A DNA stretch of 64,000 nucleotides from Paenibacillus endophyticus (lineage in GTDB: Bacteria > Bacillota > Bacilli > Paenibacillales > Paenibacillaceae), in NCBI RefSeq assembly GCF_014192395.1, contig NZ_JACHXW010000009.1, positions 118,403-182,402 on the forward strand. Reading direction: 5' to 3'. The notes beneath the pieces are model-generated. The model made no database searches. It saw only the letters and a list, made by a program, of their open reading frames with translations, and was not told where the DNA came from. Of the stretch, positions 8,157 through 17,274 are shown in pieces (within the stretch, counting starts at the first letter, position 1; each line of letters starts with the position of its first letter). The translations under genes were made by a program, and so were the position numbers.

Positions 8157-8184
8157 TATGGTCTACATAAAAGAAACGGTATCG

Positions 8185-9624
8185 TTATTCGCTTAGTCTT
8201 CGAACAAGCAAGTCATATTCAGGGCTTTTAAGGAAATTGTCAATCGAAATATGCTCGGCGTTCGGCGCCTTCTGGCGAGCGCGGTCTGTGAGCGTCTTGT
8301 GTGTAATGACAATATCGGCATCGCCTGGAATATCGTTGATTGCGGTGTTGACGACCGTGACGGGAAGCTCGGCCGCATTTACTTTTTTGCGAAGGATCGA
8401 AGCGCCCATCGCGCTGGAGCCCATTCCTGCATCGCAGGAAAAGACGATTTTGTTAACCTGATCACTCGATCGCTGTGCTATCACTGCAGAAGGAGAAGCG
8501 GCAGCTGATCCTTTTGACTCCGCCTTCATTTGCTGCACTTTCTGTGTCGCAAGCTCCAGCTCATTGTCGTCGCCTTCGCTTTGCTTGCTGGTTTTGAGCA
8601 GCACGGCGGACACGAGGAAGGATACGACTGTCGCCACGACAACACCGCTCAGCATAGCCAGCACGCCGCCTTTTGGCGTCATCGAGAAGTAAGCTATTAT
8701 GCTTCCTGGAGACGGTGCGGCAACCAGCCCTGCCCCGAATAGGGAGAAGGTGAAGGTTCCGGCTACGCCGCCTGCGATTGCCGCTAGTATTAAGCGCGGA
8801 TTCATGAGAATGTAAGGGAAATAAATTTCATGGATTCCGCCGAAGAAATGAATGACGACAGCGCCAGGCGCGGAATGCTTAACCATGCCTTTGCCGAACA
8901 GCCAATAAGCAAGCAGGATACCGAGTCCAGGACCGGGGTTCGATTCAAGCATGTAGATGATCGATTTGCCGGTTTCGGTTGCTTGGTCCAAGGCGAGCGG
9001 TCCGAGAATGCCGTGGTTGATCGCGTTGTTAAGGAACAATACTTTGGCCGGCTCGATCAATACGTTCACGAGCGGCAGCAAGCCGGTATCGATCAGCCAT
9101 TGCACGCCGGAGGAGAGCGCATTGCTCAGCGCCTCGACTACCGGGCCGATCCCTTTGAAGGCGATGAGTGCAAGCCCGCCGCCGATGATGCCGGAAGAGA
9201 AGTTGTTGATGAGCATTTCGAAGCCGGGCGGGATTTTGCCATCGATCGATTGATCGAATTTCTTCAGCACCCAAGCCGCAGCCGGGCCGACGATCATAGC
9301 ACCGAGGAACATAGGGATCTCTGCGCCGGCGATCACGCCTAGCGTGACGATGGCGCCAATGACGCCGCCGCGTACGCCATGAATCATTTGGCCGCCGGTA
9401 TAGCCGATAAGAATAGGAAGCAGATAGGTAATCATTGGGCCGACAAGCGTTGCTAAGCTCTCATTTGGTATCCAGCCTGTCGGTATAAATAAAGCGGTAA
9501 TAAGGCCCCAAGCGATAAATGCACCAATATTCGGCATGACCATTCCGCTTAGAAAGCGGCCAAACCGTTGAACGGAAACTTTAAAACCGCCGGAGACCGG
9601 TTTTTCAGATGCCAGTTTATTCAT
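8185..9624 (-). CDS. mtlA: Mannitol PTS permease, enzyme IICB
   Basis: The membrane permease takes up mannitol and phosphorylates it to mannitol 1-phosphate. The N-terminal IIC part (about residues 20-340) has the family start FGRFLSGMVMPNIGAFIAWG, several hydrophobic segments and the HFFGGIHEIYFPYILM motif. A charged linker leads to a C-terminal IIB domain beginning near residue 390 with the phosphocysteine loop FSCDAGMGSSAMGA (Cys397). No IIA domain is fused; that role falls to MtlF. Length 479 is normal for IICB. ATG at 9624 has GGAGG upstream. It is the first gene of the minus-strand locus and is divergent from potA. Confidence 0.97.
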   Translation of the reverse strand: MNKLASEKPVSGGFKVSVQRFGRFLSGMVMPNIGAFIAWGLITALFIPTGWIPNESLATLVGPMITYLLPILIGYTGGQMIHGVRGGVIGAIVTLGVIAGAEIPMFLGAMIVGPAAAWVLKKFDQSIDGKIPPGFEMLINNFSSGIIGGGLALIAFKGIGPVVEALSNALSSGVQWLIDTGLLPLVNVLIEPAKVLFLNNAINHGILGPLALDQATETGKSIIYMLESNPGPGLGILLAYWLFGKGMVKHSAPGAVVIHFFGGIHEIYFPYILMNPRLILAAIAGGVAGTFTFSLFGAGLVAAPSPGSIIAYFSMTPKGGVLAMLSGVVVATVVSFLVSAVLLKTSKQSEGDDNELELATQKVQQMKAESKGSAAASPSAVIAQRSSDQVNKIVFSCDAGMGSSAMGASILRKKVNAAELPVTVVNTAINDIPGDADIVITHKTLTDRARQKAPNAEHISIDNFLKSPEYDLLVRRLSE

Positions 9625-9658
9625 CCTTCAACCTCCAATTAACATAATGTGTGCGAAC

Positions 9659-9698
9659 TGAACATGAATTAATCGTAATGTATAGCGCTTACATGTTC
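9659..9698 (-). promoter_or_regulatory. mtlA promoter region with cre-like palindrome
   Basis: On the minus strand TTGATT (about 9700) and TACATT (about 9681) are spaced 16 bp and could be -35 and -10. Between and over them lies TGTAAGCGCTATACA (9679-9693), resembling a catabolite-responsive element but one base longer in the right arm. An outer inverted repeat GAACATG/CATGTTC (9659-9665, 9692-9698) could bind a regulator such as MtlR. All assignments are by eye. Confidence 0.45.
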
Positions 9699-9756
9699 AA
9701 TCAATTGAAAAGCAGGTTGCGTCATGAAGGCTGTTGACATCATTTTTCTTTTTCTA

Positions 9757-9784
9757 TTGCCGATTTGCGGGGATGCGGTATAAT
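9757..9784 (+). promoter_or_regulatory. Likely sigma-A promoter of potABCD
   Basis: TTGCCG (9757-9762) and TATAAT (9779-9784) are separated by 16 bp and lie about 40 bp before the potA start codon. Confidence 0.55.
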
Positions 9785-9823
9785 CACTATTGTTTCTTCT
9801 AATTTGGCAAAGGGGTATGCGAG

Positions 9824-10933
9824 ATGCAGGATCAAACGATAATTCGCTTTGAGCACGTCACGAAGCAATATGACAATAGCGCTGCCGCTGTTCTGAGAGA
9901 CGTTAGCTTTACAATAGAACGCGGCAAATTTTATACGCTGCTTGGCCCATCGGGCTGCGGCAAAACCACGATACTTCGGTTGATTGCGGGATTCACCGAG
10001 CCATCCGAGGGACAAATATATTTCAATGGAAAAGTCATTAACCGCGTGCCTGCGAATGAGCGGCAGGTGAACACCGTATTTCAGGATTATGCATTGTTTC
10101 CGCATCTGAATGTGTTCGAGAACGTGGCATTCGGCCTGCGCATCAAAAAAATGAAAAATGCAGATATTACCGCGAAGGTGATGGACGCGCTGAAGTTCGT
10201 CAATCTGCCTGGCTACGAATCGCGGGAAATTGCCGAGATGTCTGGCGGCCAGCGGCAGCGTGTGGCGATTGCGCGCGCCATCGTGAACGAGCCGGAGATT
10301 ATATTGTTGGACGAGCCGCTCTCCGCGCTCGACTTGAAGCTTCGGACCGAGATGCAGTACGAGCTGCGCGAGCTGCAGCGCCGCCTTGGGATTACGTTCA
10401 TATTTGTCACGCATGACCAAGAGGAAGCGCTCGCTATGTCCGATGAGATTTTTGTCCTTAATGAAGGAAAGATTCAGCAGAGCGGCACGCCAACGGATAT
10501 TTACGATGAGCCGATCAACCGTTTTGTCGCAGATTTCATCGGTGAATCGAACATTGTGCCGGGCCGGATGGTGCGCGACTTCGAGGTGGAATTTGCCGGC
10601 CGCTCCTTCGCTTGTGTCGACCAAGGGCTCATGCCGAATGAAGCGGTCGATATTGTCATCAGGCCCGAGGATCTTGAGATTACCTTGGCAGGCGCCGGCA
10701 AGCTGGAGGCAAGGGTGGATTCACAGCTGTTCCGCGGGGTTCATTATGAGATTTGCTGTTATGACGATGCGGGCAATGAATGGCTAGTCCATTCCACGCG
10801 CAAGGCTGTTGTCGGTGAGCAGATCGGCCTGCATTTCGATTCGGAAGCGATACATGTCATGCGGATCGGCGAGACGGAAGAAGAGTTCGACAAACGTCTC
10901 GAAGCGTACAGTGAGGCTGACAATGTCGAATAG
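9824..10933 (+). CDS. potA: Spermidine/putrescine ABC transporter, ATP-binding subunit
   Basis: This ATPase energises polyamine import. It has 369 residues: the nucleotide-binding domain with Walker [10 protein letters not shown] near residue 43, Q-loop [19 protein letters not shown], signature [14 protein letters not shown], Walker [17 protein letters not shown] and the switch histidine in VTHDQEEAL, then a C-terminal TOBE-type domain from about residue 265. [17 protein letters not shown] sequence ([14 protein letters not shown]) is typical for PotA of Gram-positives. The gene overlaps potB by 11 bp, and the order potA-B-C-D is the standard one. The Walker motifs and neighbours make polyamine specificity likely though not proven. 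Confidence 0.94.
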   Translation: MQDQTIIRFEHVTKQYDNSAAAVLRDVSFTIERGKFYTLLGPSGCGKTTILRLIAGFTEPSEGQIYFNGKVINRVPANERQVNTVFQDYALFPHLNVFENVAFGLRIKKMKNADITAKVMDALKFVNLPGYESREIAEMSGGQRQRVAIARAIVNEPEIILLDEPLSALDLKLRTEMQYELRELQRRLGITFIFVTHDQEEALAMSDEIFVLNEGKIQQSGTPTDIYDEPINRFVADFIGESNIVPGRMVRDFEVEFAGRSFACVDQGLMPNEAVDIVIRPEDLEITLAGAGKLEARVDSQLFRGVHYEICCYDDAGNEWLVHSTRKAVVGEQIGLHFDSEAIHVMRIGETEEEFDKRLEAYSEADNVE

Positions 10934-11741
10934 TTCTCGCCGTTTCTATCTGGTTCCCTATCTGGCATGGATCGTGCTGTTCGTTGTGGCTCCGATCGTG
11001 CTGGTTGCGTATTACTCTTTCTTCGACGTAGAAGGCCATTTCACACTGGGCAATTACGCGAAGTTTTTCACGCCGGTGTATATGCGCATGACGCTGAGCT
11101 CATTCTGGTACGCGTTTCTTATTACCGCGATATCGCTGCTTGCTGCTTATCCGGCAGCCTATCTCTTAACGCGGACCAAGCACAAGCAGCTGTGGCTGCT
11201 GCTCATTATATTGCCGAGCTGGATTAATCTGCTGCTCAAGGCTTATGCATTTATCGGCTTGTTCGGCACTTATGGCTTGACGAATAGCTTGCTGGAAGCG
11301 ATCGGTATTGGCAAACAACAGATTTTGTTCACGGATTTCAGCTTTGTGTTCGTCTCCGTGTACATTTTTATCCCATTCATGATCCTCCCGATCTTCAATG
11401 CGCTGGAGGAAATGAATCCAACGCTCGTGTACGCAGCGAGAGACCTGGGCGCATCGGCATGGACGACGTTCCGCAGAGTCATCTTCCCGCTTACCGTCAG
11501 CGGGGTGAAGTCCGGCTGCATGGCTGTCTTCATTCCGGCGCTGTCGCTGTTCATGATTACCCGCCTCATCGCAGGGAACCGTGTCATAACACTGGGTACC
11601 GCAATTGAGCAGCATTTTCTCGTCACGCAGGATTGGGGCATGGGGGCGACAATCGCTGTCTTTCTCATCCTTGCGATGGCGGCCATGATGCTCCTCACTG
11701 GCAATCGGAAGCGAGGTGCGGTCAATGCGCGGAAAAAATAA
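10923..11741 (+). CDS. potB: Spermidine/putrescine ABC transporter permease PotB
   Basis: This is the first of two membrane subunits, 272 residues with about six transmembrane segments starting at [27 protein letters not shown] (residues 7-33). The permease coupling motif appears as [24 protein letters not shown] near residue 180. I choose the ATG at 10923, which overlaps the end of potA and has GTGAGG just upstream; an in-frame GTG at 10809 lies deep inside potA and would add an unrelated 38 residues. It overlaps potC by 17 bp. Confidence 0.93.
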   Translation: MSNSSRRFYLVPYLAWIVLFVVAPIVLVAYYSFFDVEGHFTLGNYAKFFTPVYMRMTLSSFWYAFLITAISLLAAYPAAYLLTRTKHKQLWLLLIILPSWINLLLKAYAFIGLFGTYGLTNSLLEAIGIGKQQILFTDFSFVFVSVYIFIPFMILPIFNALEEMNPTLVYAARDLGASAWTTFRRVIFPLTVSGVKSGCMAVFIPALSLFMITRLIAGNRVITLGTAIEQHFLVTQDWGMGATIAVFLILAMAAMMLLTGNRKRGAVNARKK

Positions 11742-12528
11742 ATGGTCGAATATTTACTTGGTGCTTGTATTTGCTGTACTTTATGCGCCTATTTTCTATT
11801 TAATGTTCTACTCCTTCAACAGCGGCGGGTCGATGCGTGACTTCGAGAGCTTTACGCTCGACTACTACAAGGAAGTATTCGCTGATACGCGGCTGCTTAT
11901 TATCGTGCTCAATACGTTCGTAATCGCGCTGCTATCTGCTGCGATCTCGACGATTCTAGGCGTCATCGGAGCGATCGCCATCCATCATGTGCGAAGCAAT
12001 CGTCCGAAGCAAACGCTGCTTACATTGAACAATGTGCTGATCGTTAGTCCAGACGTGATTATCGGGGCTTCGTTTCTCATCTTGTTCACGATGATCGGCA
12101 TTAAGCTTGGCTTCGTGTCCGTGCTGCTCTCGCATATTGCGTTCAGCGTTCCGATCGTCGTCATCATGGTGCTGCCGAAGCTGCAGGAAATGAGCACGAC
12201 GCTTATCGACGCTGCGCGGGATCTTGGCGCAAGCTCCTGGCAGGTGCTCGCTAGAGTCGTGCTGCCGTTTATTAAACCAGGCATATTCGCTGGTTTTTTC
12301 ATGGCGCTGACTTATTCGCTTGACGACTTTGCGGTCACCTTTTTCGTAACGGGCAACGGCTTCTCGACGCTGTCGGTCGAAATCTATTCAAGAGCCCGTC
12401 AAGGAGTATCCTTATCCATCAATGCGTTGTCGACGCTTATTTTCCTATTTACCATTATTCTCGTTGTCGGCTATTACTTTATCAATCAGCGAAATGTCAA
12501 ATCACCGGTGAAGGAGGGACGCGGATGA
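11725..12528 (+). CDS. potC: Spermidine/putrescine ABC transporter permease PotC
   Basis: This is the second membrane subunit, 267 residues, with about six hydrophobic segments and the coupling motif ARDLGASSWQVLARVVLPFIKPG. The region GFFMALTYSLDDFAVTFFVTG is characteristic of PotC. The ATG at 11725 is preferred over a GTG at 11716 because GAGG lies 8 nt upstream of it. The stop overlaps the potD start (ATGA). Confidence 0.93.
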   Translation: MRGKNKWSNIYLVLVFAVLYAPIFYLMFYSFNSGGSMRDFESFTLDYYKEVFADTRLLIIVLNTFVIALLSAAISTILGVIGAIAIHHVRSNRPKQTLLTLNNVLIVSPDVIIGASFLILFTMIGIKLGFVSVLLSHIAFSVPIVVIMVLPKLQEMSTTLIDAARDLGASSWQVLARVVLPFIKPGIFAGFFMALTYSLDDFAVTFFVTGNGFSTLSVEIYSRARQGVSLSINALSTLIFLFTIILVVGYYFINQRNVKSPVKEGRG

Positions 12529-13598
12529 AACAGCTCGTGCGCATGTTTGCGATTGTATTTGCCGTCTCCCTCGGACTCATCTACTTGACTGCCTATTTGA
12601 ATGATAGCGAAGGCTATAGCGGTGACAAGACCTTGACGATTTATAATTGGGGCGATTATGTCGATCCGGAGCTGCTGGAGCGGTTCGAGCAAGAGACAGG
12701 CATTAAGGTCATTTATCAAACCTTCGACTCCAATGAGGCGATGATGACGAAGATCGAGCAGGGCGGGACGACGTTCGACGTCAGCGTACCTTCGGAATAT
12801 GCAATTAGCAAAATGAAAGAGGAAGGCTTGCTGCTCAAGCTCGACCATGACAAGCTGCCTAACCTAAAGCATATTGATCCGAAATTTATGAATTTGTCCT
12901 TTGATCCGGATAATGCCTATTCAATTCCGTATTTCTGGGGCACGGTCGGCATTGTTTATAATCCTGAGCTTGTAGGCGATCTCACCTTCACGAGCTGGAA
13001 TGATCTGTGGGATGATCAGCTGCGCAATCAGATATTGCTGCTTGACGGTGCGCGGGAGGTTATGGGCATGGGGCTGAACGCTCTAACCTATTCGCTCAAT
13101 GATACGGATGAAGCGCATTTGCAGGAGGCTAAGGCGAAGCTGAAGCTGCTGACGCCTAACGTCAAGGCGATCGTTGGCGATGAAATCAAGCTGCTGCTTG
13201 CGAATGAAGAAGCGGCAGTGGGGCTTGTATGGTCAGGGGATGCCTCCGAAATTATGGGCGAGAACGATAAGCTCGATTACATCGTGCCCGAGGAAGGCTC
13301 GAACCTGTGGTTCGACAATATGGTCATTCCGAAGACGGCGAAGAATATCGAGGGAGCGCATCAGTTCATCAACTTTATGCTCGATCCCGAGGTGGCTGCT
13401 CAGAATACGGAATATGTCGGTTACTCAACGCCGAATCAATCGGCCATGTCGCTGCTGCCGGAAGATATTTCGGGCGATGAGCGTTTTTATCCGAATGAAG
13501 AGCTGACTGGAAGGCTTGAGGTATATGATAATCTCGGCAAAAAAATGCTGGCCCATTATAATGAGCTGTTCCTAGAGTTTAAAATGCATAAGAAATGA
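12525..13598 (+). CDS. potD: Spermidine/putrescine-binding protein PotD
   Basis: This extracellular solute-binding protein delivers polyamines to PotBC. The mature part begins KTLTIYNWGDYVDPELLERFE and contains YSIPYFWGTVGIVYNPE and NLWFDNMVIPKTAKN, hallmarks of PotD/PotF. Length is 357. The N-terminus (residues 1-22) is a hydrophobic signal or anchor sequence without a lipobox cysteine, so it may stay tethered by an uncleaved segment rather than by a lipid. It is translationally coupled to potC and is the last gene of the operon. Confidence 0.94.
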   Translation: MKQLVRMFAIVFAVSLGLIYLTAYLNDSEGYSGDKTLTIYNWGDYVDPELLERFEQETGIKVIYQTFDSNEAMMTKIEQGGTTFDVSVPSEYAISKMKEEGLLLKLDHDKLPNLKHIDPKFMNLSFDPDNAYSIPYFWGTVGIVYNPELVGDLTFTSWNDLWDDQLRNQILLLDGAREVMGMGLNALTYSLNDTDEAHLQEAKAKLKLLTPNVKAIVGDEIKLLLANEEAAVGLVWSGDASEIMGENDKLDYIVPEEGSNLWFDNMVIPKTAKNIEGAHQFINFMLDPEVAAQNTEYVGYSTPNQSAMSLLPEDISGDERFYPNEELTGRLEVYDNLGKKMLAHYNELFLEFKMHKK

Positions 13599-13691
13599 GC
13601 CAATATCGGGGCGTTTTTCGCGGATTCCCCATGCTATGATGGATAAGGAATTGCACAGGTGAATAATTGCGAATAGATGGAGCGGAAAAGA

Positions 13692-14630
13692 ATGAACAAT
13701 AAGTGGTTGAACTACGGCGGTCTGATCCTAATCGCTGTTGTATGGGGAGCGAACTTCGGCATTTCACGTCTCGCGATGGAGTCTTTTAATCCGGTCGTAT
13801 TCTCTTTTTTAAGATTTGGTCTAGCTATCCCATTCTTCTTTCTGATCCTGAAGCTGACTGAAGGCAGTGTAGGCATTCCGTGGCGGATCGTACCGAGGCT
13901 GGCGCTTATCGGTTTAATCGGTATTACACTGCTTGAGATTACAGTCATGTACTCGATAAAGTATACGACGCTGGCGAATGCATCACTCCTTAACGTTGCG
14001 CCATGGCCGATTTTTGCAGCTTTGTTCGCTCCGTTGTTCATGAAAGAAACGATTACGCCGCGACTAATCGTCGGAGGCGCAATTTCGATTGTAGGCGTGT
14101 GCTTCGTCATTCTCGGCGGTGACGAGGGTTTCAGCCTATCCTCGGAAAATATGCTCGGCAATGCGATGGCTTTCGGCGTAAGCATTATCGGCCCGTTGTT
14201 CAATCTCACCTCCATGTCGCTTATGAAAACATATTCGGCGCTGCGCGTCAGCACTTGGACCATTGCGTTCGGCTCTTTATTCATGCTGCCGTTGACATTC
14301 GGCTCATGGGGGCAAACGAACTGGTCCGCGCTGAATGCCGGCCATTATCTGTCCATTGGTTATAATGTATTGATTTGTACGGTGGTAGCTTTCGTGATGT
14401 GGAATGCCTGCATGTTCAAAGTCGGCGCCACAAGGTCCAACTTCTTCCGTTATGCGGTGCCAGCAGCTGCGGTGGCCGCCGGTTACTTCATGTTCGATGA
14501 GAAGATTGCATTGCTTCAAATGTGCGGGGCGGGATGCATGGCTGCGGGCTTGATCTGGATCAGCATCGAGCGTAAAAAGCGGGCTGAGCCAGCTGCTCTA
14601 TCCGCGAAGACGGGTAGTCAGCTCGTATAA
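13692..14630 (+). CDS. EamA/DMT-family transporter
   Basis: This drug/metabolite transporter superfamily protein has about 312 residues and ten predicted membrane segments in two EamA halves (first GGLILIAVVWGANFGISRLA, second from about residue 150). The substrate cannot be told from sequence; relatives export amino acids or metabolites. I choose the ATG at 13692, with GGAG 9 nt upstream; the in-frame ATG at 13677 lacks a site. The gene stands alone between potD and a terminator at 14660. Confidence 0.88.
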   Translation: MNNKWLNYGGLILIAVVWGANFGISRLAMESFNPVVFSFLRFGLAIPFFFLILKLTEGSVGIPWRIVPRLALIGLIGITLLEITVMYSIKYTTLANASLLNVAPWPIFAALFAPLFMKETITPRLIVGGAISIVGVCFVILGGDEGFSLSSENMLGNAMAFGVSIIGPLFNLTSMSLMKTYSALRVSTWTIAFGSLFMLPLTFGSWGQTNWSALNAGHYLSIGYNVLICTVVAFVMWNACMFKVGATRSNFFRYAVPAAAVAAGYFMFDEKIALLQMCGAGCMAAGLIWISIERKKRAEPAALSAKTGSQLV

Positions 14631-14659
14631 ATGAAGCCGCTTCATCATGGCCTTGAAAC

Positions 14660-14709
14660 AAGAGGGGATGTCAAAGGGAGGTATTCTTCCATGGCATGCC
14701 TCTTTTTTA
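14660..14709 (+). terminator. Rho-independent terminator after the EamA gene
   Basis: AAGAGGGGATG pairs with CATGCCTCTT across an inner helix (GGGAG/CTTCC) and is followed by a run of T. Confidence 0.65.
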
Positions 14710-14710
14710 A

Positions 14711-14808
14711 AATATAGGAAAGTATATCATTTCGCCAACTTTCTCTATATTTCTACGCGAAACGTAAGCTTAGCTGCCAGAGGACGGCTTCATCCGTTTA
14801 CGCTTGTG
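14711..14808. repeat. Dispersed palindromic element, copy A
   Basis: The core TCTACGCGAAACG...AGAGGACGGC...CCGTTTACGCTT closely matches 44866-44918. The ends GCGAAACG and CGTTTACGC are near inverted copies, and the centre GACGGC...CCGT makes an inner hairpin, so the element can fold into a two-stage stem. It lies in intergenic DNA about 260 bp before the HAD gene. Confidence 0.65.
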
Positions 14809-15070
14809 TGCATTGCCGTTCAGAAGTAAGAGGCTTGTTATGTAAGCGTTTGATTAGAATAGTCTGAAAATTATTTTTGGAAATCATCGAAGCGTTTGCA
14901 CAAAATAGCGAAAAGTCAGTCATAGCAACACAATTTTCGTATTCAGCGGCAATGAAGGATAGCCTTGCAAACAACCGTTTGGGCGGTTCTACGCCTTGAC
15001 TATCACTTTCAATACATGTTACGGTTTTGTTAGATAACATAACACTTGCCTTGCGGAAGGAGAATGATGA

Positions 15071-15733
15071 ATGATAAAAGCGATTATTTTTGACTTTGAC
15101 GGGACGATTATCGACACGGAGACGGCGTGGTACAATGCGTTTCGAGATGCTTATTTGGAGCATGGCGTAGAGCTCACGTTAGAACAATATTCGGGCTGCA
15201 TCGGCACTAGTCTGCATACCTTTAATCCTTATGAATACTTGATGACGGATCTGAAGCTGGCCATCGATAAAGACAGCTTCCGTGACTCGGTACATGTCCA
15301 GCATACGAATCTCATGCAAAGCGAGCAGGTGCGATCCGGAATCTTGGATTATTTGAACGATGCGAAGGACTCAGGCATAAAGATTGGGCTTGCTTCCAGC
15401 TCGCCTCGCGCTTGGATCGACAAGTATTTGGAGCAGCTTGAACTCGGTCATTATTTCGAGGCAATCCGTACGGCGGATGACGTGGTGAAGGTTAAGCCAG
15501 ACCCGGAGCTCTACGTACAAACTTTGACGGCTCTAGGCGTGGAAGCAAGTGAAGCGGTAGCGATTGAAGATTCGCCTAATGGAGCGCGAGCGGCTCTGGC
15601 GGCAGGCATGTCTTGCATTATCGTGCCGAATGCCATTACGAAATCATTGCCATTTGATCAATCTGATCGGTATGTTCATGCAGAGTCGTTATCTCATATT
15701 GATTTTCATAGGATGGCCGCTGGAGGGCTTTAA
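15071..15733 (+). CDS. HAD-superfamily phosphatase/phosphoglucomutase-like
   Basis: This 220-residue haloacid-dehalogenase subfamily I protein has motif I DFDGTIIDTE (residues 8-17) with the nucleophile Asp8, motif II in IGLASSSPRAW, motif III Lys in VVKVKPDPELY and motif IV in AIEDSPNGARAALAAGM. A helical cap lies between motifs I and II. Such proteins dephosphorylate small sugar phosphates or isomerise glucose phosphates; the DxDGT with a cap resembles YhcW and beta-phosphoglucomutase. It precedes a mannitol-1-phosphate dehydrogenase by 88 bp, so a mannitol-1-phosphatase role is conceivable, but this is inference. Confidence 0.85.
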   Translation: MIKAIIFDFDGTIIDTETAWYNAFRDAYLEHGVELTLEQYSGCIGTSLHTFNPYEYLMTDLKLAIDKDSFRDSVHVQHTNLMQSEQVRSGILDYLNDAKDSGIKIGLASSSPRAWIDKYLEQLELGHYFEAIRTADDVVKVKPDPELYVQTLTALGVEASEAVAIEDSPNGARAALAAGMSCIIVPNAITKSLPFDQSDRYVHAESLSHIDFHRMAAGGL

Positions 15734-15821
15734 GTGCATCGTATAATCACGATCTAATAAATCAGAATATTCAGATAAAATTATAGCTGACGACACCATC
15801 CAACAAAAGGGGGTTCGGACA

Positions 15822-16988
15822 ATGAAAGCTGTACATTTCGGAGCTGGAAATATTGGCAGGGGTTTTATTGGCCTTCTGCTGTCCCGTGCAGGCTATGAGG
15901 TTACCTTTATAGCGAGGAATGAAAAGAAGATTCGACTGCTGCAGCAGCAGAAGCAGTATTCAGTTATGCTGGCGAACGAAGAGCGAGACACGGAAATTGT
16001 GAATAATGTGACTGCGATCAGCGGCAAAAATAAGGCGGAGGTGGCATCGGCTGTCGCGACGGCCGATATCGTTACGACAGCAGTCGGGGTAACTGCGCTG
16101 AAGCATATCGCAGAATCTATCGCCGCAGGGATTGCGCTGCGACTGCGGGGGACAAATAAGAAGCCGCTGCATATTATCGCTTGCGAGAATGCCATATCGG
16201 GAAGCACGCTCCTTAAACGGAGGGTGTATGAGCACTTGCCTGCGGATCTGCATCAAGTCGCAGATAGCTGCGTCGCGTTCCCGAATACGGCAGTCGATCG
16301 AATCGTCCCCGTACAGGAGCATGATGATCCGCTTAAAGTGACAGTGGAGCCTTACTTCGAATGGATCGTAGATCGCTCAGCCATGATGGAAGGTTTTCAG
16401 GAGATCGCAAATGTAAAATATGTAGATGCGTTGGAACCTTACATTGAACGTAAGTTATTTACCGTAAATACGGGACATTGCACCGCAGCATATCACGGCT
16501 ATCTAGAAGGATATGAAACGATTCAAGAGGCTATGGCGGACCTTCGCATACGATCTGAATTGTCGCTGGTGCTAAGCGAGACGGGCAGCATTCTTACTTC
16601 CAAATACCATTGGGACAAGAAAAAGCATGATCGGTACGTTCAGAAAATGATGGTGAGATTCACGAACCCACTGCTGTCGGATAGCGTTATACGTGTAGGC
16701 CGCTCGCCGATGCGCAAGCTGTCTTTGAATGACCGGCTTGTGAGGCCGGCTTTGCAGGCACATGAGCTGGGAGTATCGATACCGCACCTGACGTCAGCGA
16801 TTGCGGCGGCGCTTTTGTTCGATTACGAGAAGGATGAGGAGGCCGTTGCGCTGCAAGCCGCAATCGCGAGCTCTGGCATTCATGACGTAATCACATCGCA
16901 TATGGGCATACCGCAAAAGCATGCTTTTCATCAAGAGATCGTGGATAGCTATGGAACGCTCAAAGAGTCTTATGCTGCCGTGAAGTAA
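15822..16988 (+). CDS. mtlD: Mannitol-1-phosphate 5-dehydrogenase, second copy of normal length
   Basis: A 388-residue member of the mannitol-1-phosphate 5-dehydrogenase family interconverts mannitol 1-phosphate and fructose 6-phosphate with NAD. It has the start KAVHFGAGNIGRGFIG, the HIIACENAISGSTLL strand, FTVNTGHCTAAYHGY and GRSPMRKLSLNDRLVRPA. It lacks the repeat insert of the copy at 4184-5605 and is about as similar to it as separate paralogues would be, so this is not a recent duplicate. The binding site is AAAGGGGG before ATG. Its pairing with a HAD phosphatase rather than PTS genes suggests it might work in the reductive direction, making mannitol; that is inference. Confidence 0.94.
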   Translation: MKAVHFGAGNIGRGFIGLLLSRAGYEVTFIARNEKKIRLLQQQKQYSVMLANEERDTEIVNNVTAISGKNKAEVASAVATADIVTTAVGVTALKHIAESIAAGIALRLRGTNKKPLHIIACENAISGSTLLKRRVYEHLPADLHQVADSCVAFPNTAVDRIVPVQEHDDPLKVTVEPYFEWIVDRSAMMEGFQEIANVKYVDALEPYIERKLFTVNTGHCTAAYHGYLEGYETIQEAMADLRIRSELSLVLSETGSILTSKYHWDKKKHDRYVQKMMVRFTNPLLSDSVIRVGRSPMRKLSLNDRLVRPALQAHELGVSIPHLTSAIAAALLFDYEKDEEAVALQAAIASSGIHDVITSHMGIPQKHAFHQEIVDSYGTLKESYAAVK

Positions 16989-17006
16989 GCGGTCTATAGC
17001 ATACCG

Positions 17007-17054
17007 GGGAAGGATCGGAAGGAGCAGAAGCTCCAGAAGATTCTTCCCTTTTTT
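17007..17054 (+). terminator. Rho-independent terminator after mtlD copy 2
   Basis: GGGAAGGATC pairs with GATTCTTCCC and is followed by TTTTTT. Confidence 0.8.
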
Positions 17055-17274
17055 ATATGCCTAAGCACCGAAAGAAGCTTTTAAACGATTTCATGTCAGA
17101 TGTCACTGTAACTCCCACTCAATGAAACCTAACATGACAATGGATAAATCCGTAGATTTTTTGCACTTTTAAGCTAAATTTTTCTTTTAAAATACAATGG
17201 AAACAGGTAAAATCAGAAAAGCGGCCTTCCCATGGAATGGGAGTCGGACTCTACGAAGAAGGAATGAACCTGAA

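Larger units (their letters stand above)
14631..15070. other. Intergenic region, 440 bp
   Basis: No gene is seen. The stretch holds a terminator (14660-14709), one copy of a dispersed palindromic element (14711-14808), and upstream sequence of the HAD gene with a good GGAAGGAG binding site at about 15055-15062. Short frames on either strand lack binding sites. Confidence 0.7.

Noticed and set aside
9679..9693. A perfect catabolite-responsive element before mtlA
   Set aside because: The palindrome is one base too long for the consensus, so it is only reported as cre-like.
9740..10624. 294-codon minus-strand frame opposite potA
   Set aside because: Shadow of a strongly conserved ABC ATPase; no family resemblance or proper start.
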